Shown one piece after another: positions 4,706-5,782 of a DNA stretch of 5,782 bases. Under the pieces are notes generated by a model, which saw only the letters and a program-made list of their open reading frames with translations, was not told the DNA's origin and did not search any database. The DNA is from an uncultured Lysobacteraceae bacterium (GTDB lineage Bacteria; Pseudomonadota; Gammaproteobacteria; Xanthomonadales; Xanthomonadaceae). Location of the stretch: the NCBI GenBank assembly GCA_946886995.1, contig CAMPJU010000096.1:1-5782 (forward strand). The letters run 5' to 3'. Numbering within the stretch: position 1 is the stretch's first letter; the number at the start of each line of letters is the position of its first letter. Both the position numbers and the translations under genes were made by a program.

Positions 4706-5782
4706 AGTCATCGGAACGGATCCCGCCCCACCCGTCGGCGCACCCGGGCCGATGGCGCGCGCGCAGCCGGCGATGCCGGTCGGCGACCCCGGCCGGACCG
4801 TGGCGTTCGCCGACGGTCGGGCGGTGTCGCTCGGCGGATTCCTGCGCCACGTCCATGGCGTCGCGGCCCGGCTGCCCGAAGGGCGTTTCGCGGTGAACCT
4901 CTGCGAGGACCGCTACCGGTTCCTGGTCGCACTGTGTGCCACCGCGCTGCGCGGCCAGGCGACGTTGCTGCCCCCCTCGCGCGCGCCTGCCGCAGTCGAC
5001 GAAGTGCTCGCGGGCCACCCGGGCGCGTGGAGCCTCGGCGACACCGAGCTCGGCCTGCCGCCGCCGGACTACCTGTGCCTGCCCGACGAATTGCCGGAGG
5101 CCGACGGCGGACCGTTGCAACTGGCGGGGGACGCGCTGGCCGTGGTCGGCTTCACGTCGGGCAGCACCGGGCGCCCGCAGGCCCACGCGAAGACCTGGGG
5201 CAGCTTCCGCACGAGCACGGCGCAGAACCTGGACGCGCTGCGCGACCTGTGGGGCGCCGGCGAGGCCCCGACGGTGATCGCGACGGTGCCTCCGCAGCAC
5301 ATGTACGGCATGGAGCTGTCGGTGATGCTTCCCCTGCTCGGCGGCGCGACGGTGCATGCGGCGCGCCCGTTGTTCCCCGCCGACATCGCGCGGGCCCTGC
5401 ACGAGGCGGCGGGCCCCCGGTTGCTGGTCACCACCCCGGTGCACCTGCGCGCGCTGCTGGCCGCGGGCCAGTCGCTGCCCCCGCTCGCGGGCATCGTGTC
5501 GGCGACCGCACCACTGTCGCCCGAGGTGGCCGCCGAGGCCGAGGCCCGGTTCGGCTGCGAGGTGCGCGAGCTGTTCGGGTCCACCGAGACCTGCATCTTC
5601 GCCAGGCGTCGAACGGCGACGGAACCGGCCTGGTCACCGTTTGCCGGCATCCGGCTGCACCCCCGGCCGGACGGCACGCTGGTGGAGGCACCGCACCTGG
5701 CCGCGCCCACCGCGCTGGCCGACCTGGTCGAACTGGACGCGACCGGGCGGTTCCTGCTGCGCGGCCGCAACGCCGACCTGCT
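4698..5782 (+). CDS. AMP-binding acyl:ACP ligase of aryl polyene/xanthomonadin type (partial)
   Basis: An ANL-superfamily adenylating enzyme, 361 residues visible, with the C-terminal part beyond the window. Motifs in order: [13 protein letters not shown] (about 60-72); the A3 phosphate loop [12 protein letters not shown] (152-163); [17 protein letters not shown] (A4 region, about 199-215); ELFGSTE (A5, 291-297) for adenine/substrate binding; and [16 protein letters not shown] (A7/A8 hinge, to 361). The NLCEDRY and TSGSTGxPQxHxKTW signatures recall ligases of aryl polyene and xanthomonadin clusters, which activate a hydroxybenzoate-type starter and load it on an acyl carrier protein. That substrate is inferred from family resemblance and the phosphopantetheinyl transferase neighbour. 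The start is uncertain: ATGs at 4692, 4698, 4752 and 4773 all lack a Shine-Dalgarno. The first 25 or so residues are Pro/Ala-rich, so a start at 4773 is a real alternative. The A3 lysine is replaced by Gln. Confidence 0.85.
   Translation, partial: MSAVIGTDPAPPVGAPGPMARAQPAMPVGDPGRTVAFADGRAVSLGGFLRHVHGVAARLPEGRFAVNLCEDRYRFLVALCATALRGQATLLPPSRAPAAVDEVLAGHPGAWSLGDTELGLPPPDYLCLPDELPEADGGPLQLAGDALAVVGFTSGSTGRPQAHAKTWGSFRTSTAQNLDALRDLWGAGEAPTVIATVPPQHMYGMELSVMLPLLGGATVHAARPLFPADIARALHEAAGPRLLVTTPVHLRALLAAGQSLPPLAGIVSATAPLSPEVAAEAEARFGCEVRELFGSTETCIFARRRTATEPAWSPFAGIRLHPRPDGTLVEAPHLAAPTALADLVELDATGRFLLRGRNADL

Noticed and set aside
3918..5444. 508-codon minus-strand open frame across the ligase, transferase and rsmG
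   Set aside because: It is antisense to the ligase and out of frame with the other two genes. The product is low-complexity and Arg-rich, with no recognisable domain.
1..5782. parS sites or DnaA boxes expected near parAB
   Set aside because: I looked for TGTTTCACGTGAAACA-like palindromes and TTATCCACA-like boxes on both strands and saw none. They may lie outside the window.

Overview
This is a high-GC (about 70% by eye), almost fully coding chromosomal window. It most resembles a gammaproteobacterium of the Xanthomonadaceae/Lysobacteraceae (Xanthomonas, Lysobacter, Luteimonas type). That placement is inferred from three things: the base composition, the rsmG-parA-parB core, and a pigment-type acyl:ACP ligase diverging from an Sfp-type phosphopantetheinyl transferase beside that core. 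No single diagnostic marker fixes the genus.

From right to left, all on the minus strand except the last gene listed: a phosphopantetheinyl transferase (4061-4678), rsmG (3406-4068), parA (2490-3308), parB (1567-2493), a DPM1/ArnC-like family 2 glycosyltransferase (828-1556), a small membrane protein of the lipid-A-disaccharide-synthase N-terminal domain family (490-831), rpmB (132-368) and the start of rpmG (1-118, cut by the window). On the plus strand, an AMP-binding aryl polyene/xanthomonadin-type ligase runs from about 4698 off the right edge.

The genes form tight groups. The transferase and rsmG overlap by 8 bp. parA/parB and glycosyltransferase/membrane protein each overlap by 4 bp (ATGA), and parB is 10 bp from the glycosyltransferase. 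rpmB-rpmG is a classic two-gene ribosomal operon. A good sigma70-type promoter for it lies in the 3' end of the membrane-protein gene, followed by a leader of about 113 nt with a perfect 8-bp hairpin. A second break is the 97-bp rsmG-parA gap, with a perfect 7-bp hairpin directly after the rsmG stop and a -10-like CATAAT.

Functionally there are four modules: carrier-protein activation plus ligase (probably the edge of an aryl polyene pigment cluster), rRNA methylation and chromosome partitioning, a two-gene lipid-linked sugar module, and ribosomal proteins L28/L33. No mobile element, CRISPR array, tRNA, rRNA, parS site or DnaA box was seen. Most of the window is conserved housekeeping. The parts most worth a second look are the compact divergent start region at 4674-4705, the altered A3 loop of the ligase, the rpmB promoter/leader, and the coupling of the partition genes to an envelope-sugar gene pair. 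I do not see convincing evidence of a wholly new system.
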